A stretch of 5,188 bases of DNA from contig JAGOCV010000286.1 of NCBI GenBank assembly GCA_017998575.1, positions 1 through 5,188 on the forward strand, read 5' to 3'. Below are positions 4,858 to 5,188 of the stretch, one piece after another; positions within the stretch are counted from its first letter, which is position 1, and each line of letters begins with the position of its first letter. A model generated the notes under the pieces. That model had not been told where the DNA came from. It was given only the letters and a program-made list of their open reading frames with translations, and ran no database searches. A program made the translations under genes and the position numbers. This stretch comes from Burkholderiaceae bacterium. GTDB lineage: Bacteria > Pseudomonadota > Gammaproteobacteria > Burkholderiales > Burkholderiaceae.

Positions 4858-5188
4858 ATGCCCCGTCCGCTCGATGGCATCACCGTGGTGTCGCTGGAAC
4901 ACGCGATTGCCGCGCCCTTCTGCACGCGCCAGCTGGCCGACCTGGGCGCGCGCGTCATCAAGGTGGAGCGCCCGGGCGCGGGCGACTTCGCGCGCGCCTA
5001 CGACCAGCGCGTGCGCGGCCAGTCGTCGCATTTCGTGTGGACCAACCGCTCGAAGGAAAGCGTCGCGCTGGACCTGAAGCAGCCCGAAGCGCTCGACGCG
5101 CTGATGCAGATCGTGGCGCGCGCCGACGTGCTGGTGCAGAACCTCGCGCCCGGCGCCGCCGCGCGCATGGGGCTGGACTGGGCCACGC
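4858..5188 (+). CDS. ict: CaiB/BaiF-family (class III) CoA-transferase, N-terminal part; probable itaconate CoA-transferase
   Basis: Transfers CoA from a donor such as succinyl-CoA to an organic acid; here probably itaconate, as the first step of the pathway. The first 110 residues are present and the frame runs off the right edge. The start is ATG at 4858 behind a good AGGAG. Class III features are clear: LDGITVVSLEHAIAAPFCTR (5-24), QLADLGARVIKVERPGAGD (25-43, the Rossmann-type nucleotide-binding start), FVWTNRSKESVALDLK (59-74) and DVLVQNLAPGAAARMGLDW (90-108). The catalytic Asp (Asp169 in formyl-CoA transferase) lies beyond the window and cannot be checked. The wording EHAIAAPF with SSHFVWTNRSKES resembles the group I associate with itaconate/succinate-type transferases, but this is from memory. 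Co-transcription with the upstream dehydrogenase is very likely. A HpcH/CitE-type citramalyl-CoA lyase gene should follow if the pathway assignment is right. Confidence 0.85.
   Translation, partial: MPRPLDGITVVSLEHAIAAPFCTRQLADLGARVIKVERPGAGDFARAYDQRVRGQSSHFVWTNRSKESVALDLKQPEALDALMQIVARADVLVQNLAPGAAARMGLDWAT

Overview
This is a GC-rich (about two-thirds G+C by eye), tightly packed bacterial chromosomal window. Codon use and gene families fit a beta-proteobacterium, most likely Burkholderiales. That placement is inferred from protein flavour and base composition; the window has no rRNA or other phylogenetic marker.

Left block (1-1709, + strand): the 3' end of a bacteriophytochrome light-sensor histidine kinase (end of the PHY domain, then HisKA and HATPase_c), a single-domain Rcp1/CheY-like response regulator, and an 89-residue protein I do not recognise. 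The spacing is 33 nt and then 1 nt, so this looks like a phytochrome signalling operon whose chromophore-binding half lies upstream of the window. The regulator has no output domain, so the target of the pathway is not visible.

Right block (1719-5188): a LysR-type regulator on the - strand, divergent from three + strand genes: a FAS1-like/MaoC-type (HTD2 family) acyl-CoA hydratase, an acyl-CoA dehydrogenase, and the first 110 codons of a CaiB/BaiF-family CoA-transferase. As I recall it, this order (LysR, hydratase, dehydrogenase, CoA-transferase) matches the Pseudomonas aeruginosa itaconate degradation locus (PA0877-PA0883). In that scheme the CoA-transferase (Ict) makes itaconyl-CoA, the hydratase (Ich) makes citramalyl-CoA, and a lyase (Ccl) cleaves it to acetyl-CoA and pyruvate. 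The lyase would be expected just beyond the right edge. Itaconate or another C5-dicarboxylate is therefore the best-supported substrate, but it rests on family and gene order only.

The blocks converge at 1709/1719, with only 9 nt between stop codons and a perfect 8-bp hairpin across the junction. The divergent LysR/hydratase intergenic region (2634-2764) holds a 10-bp inverted repeat (9 of 10 pairs) with a T-N11-A core, a strong candidate operator. I see no mobile elements, tRNA or rRNA genes, CRISPR arrays, or an obviously novel system. The most notable points are the operator, the non-canonical catalytic base of the dehydrogenase, and the uncharacterised third gene of the phytochrome operon.
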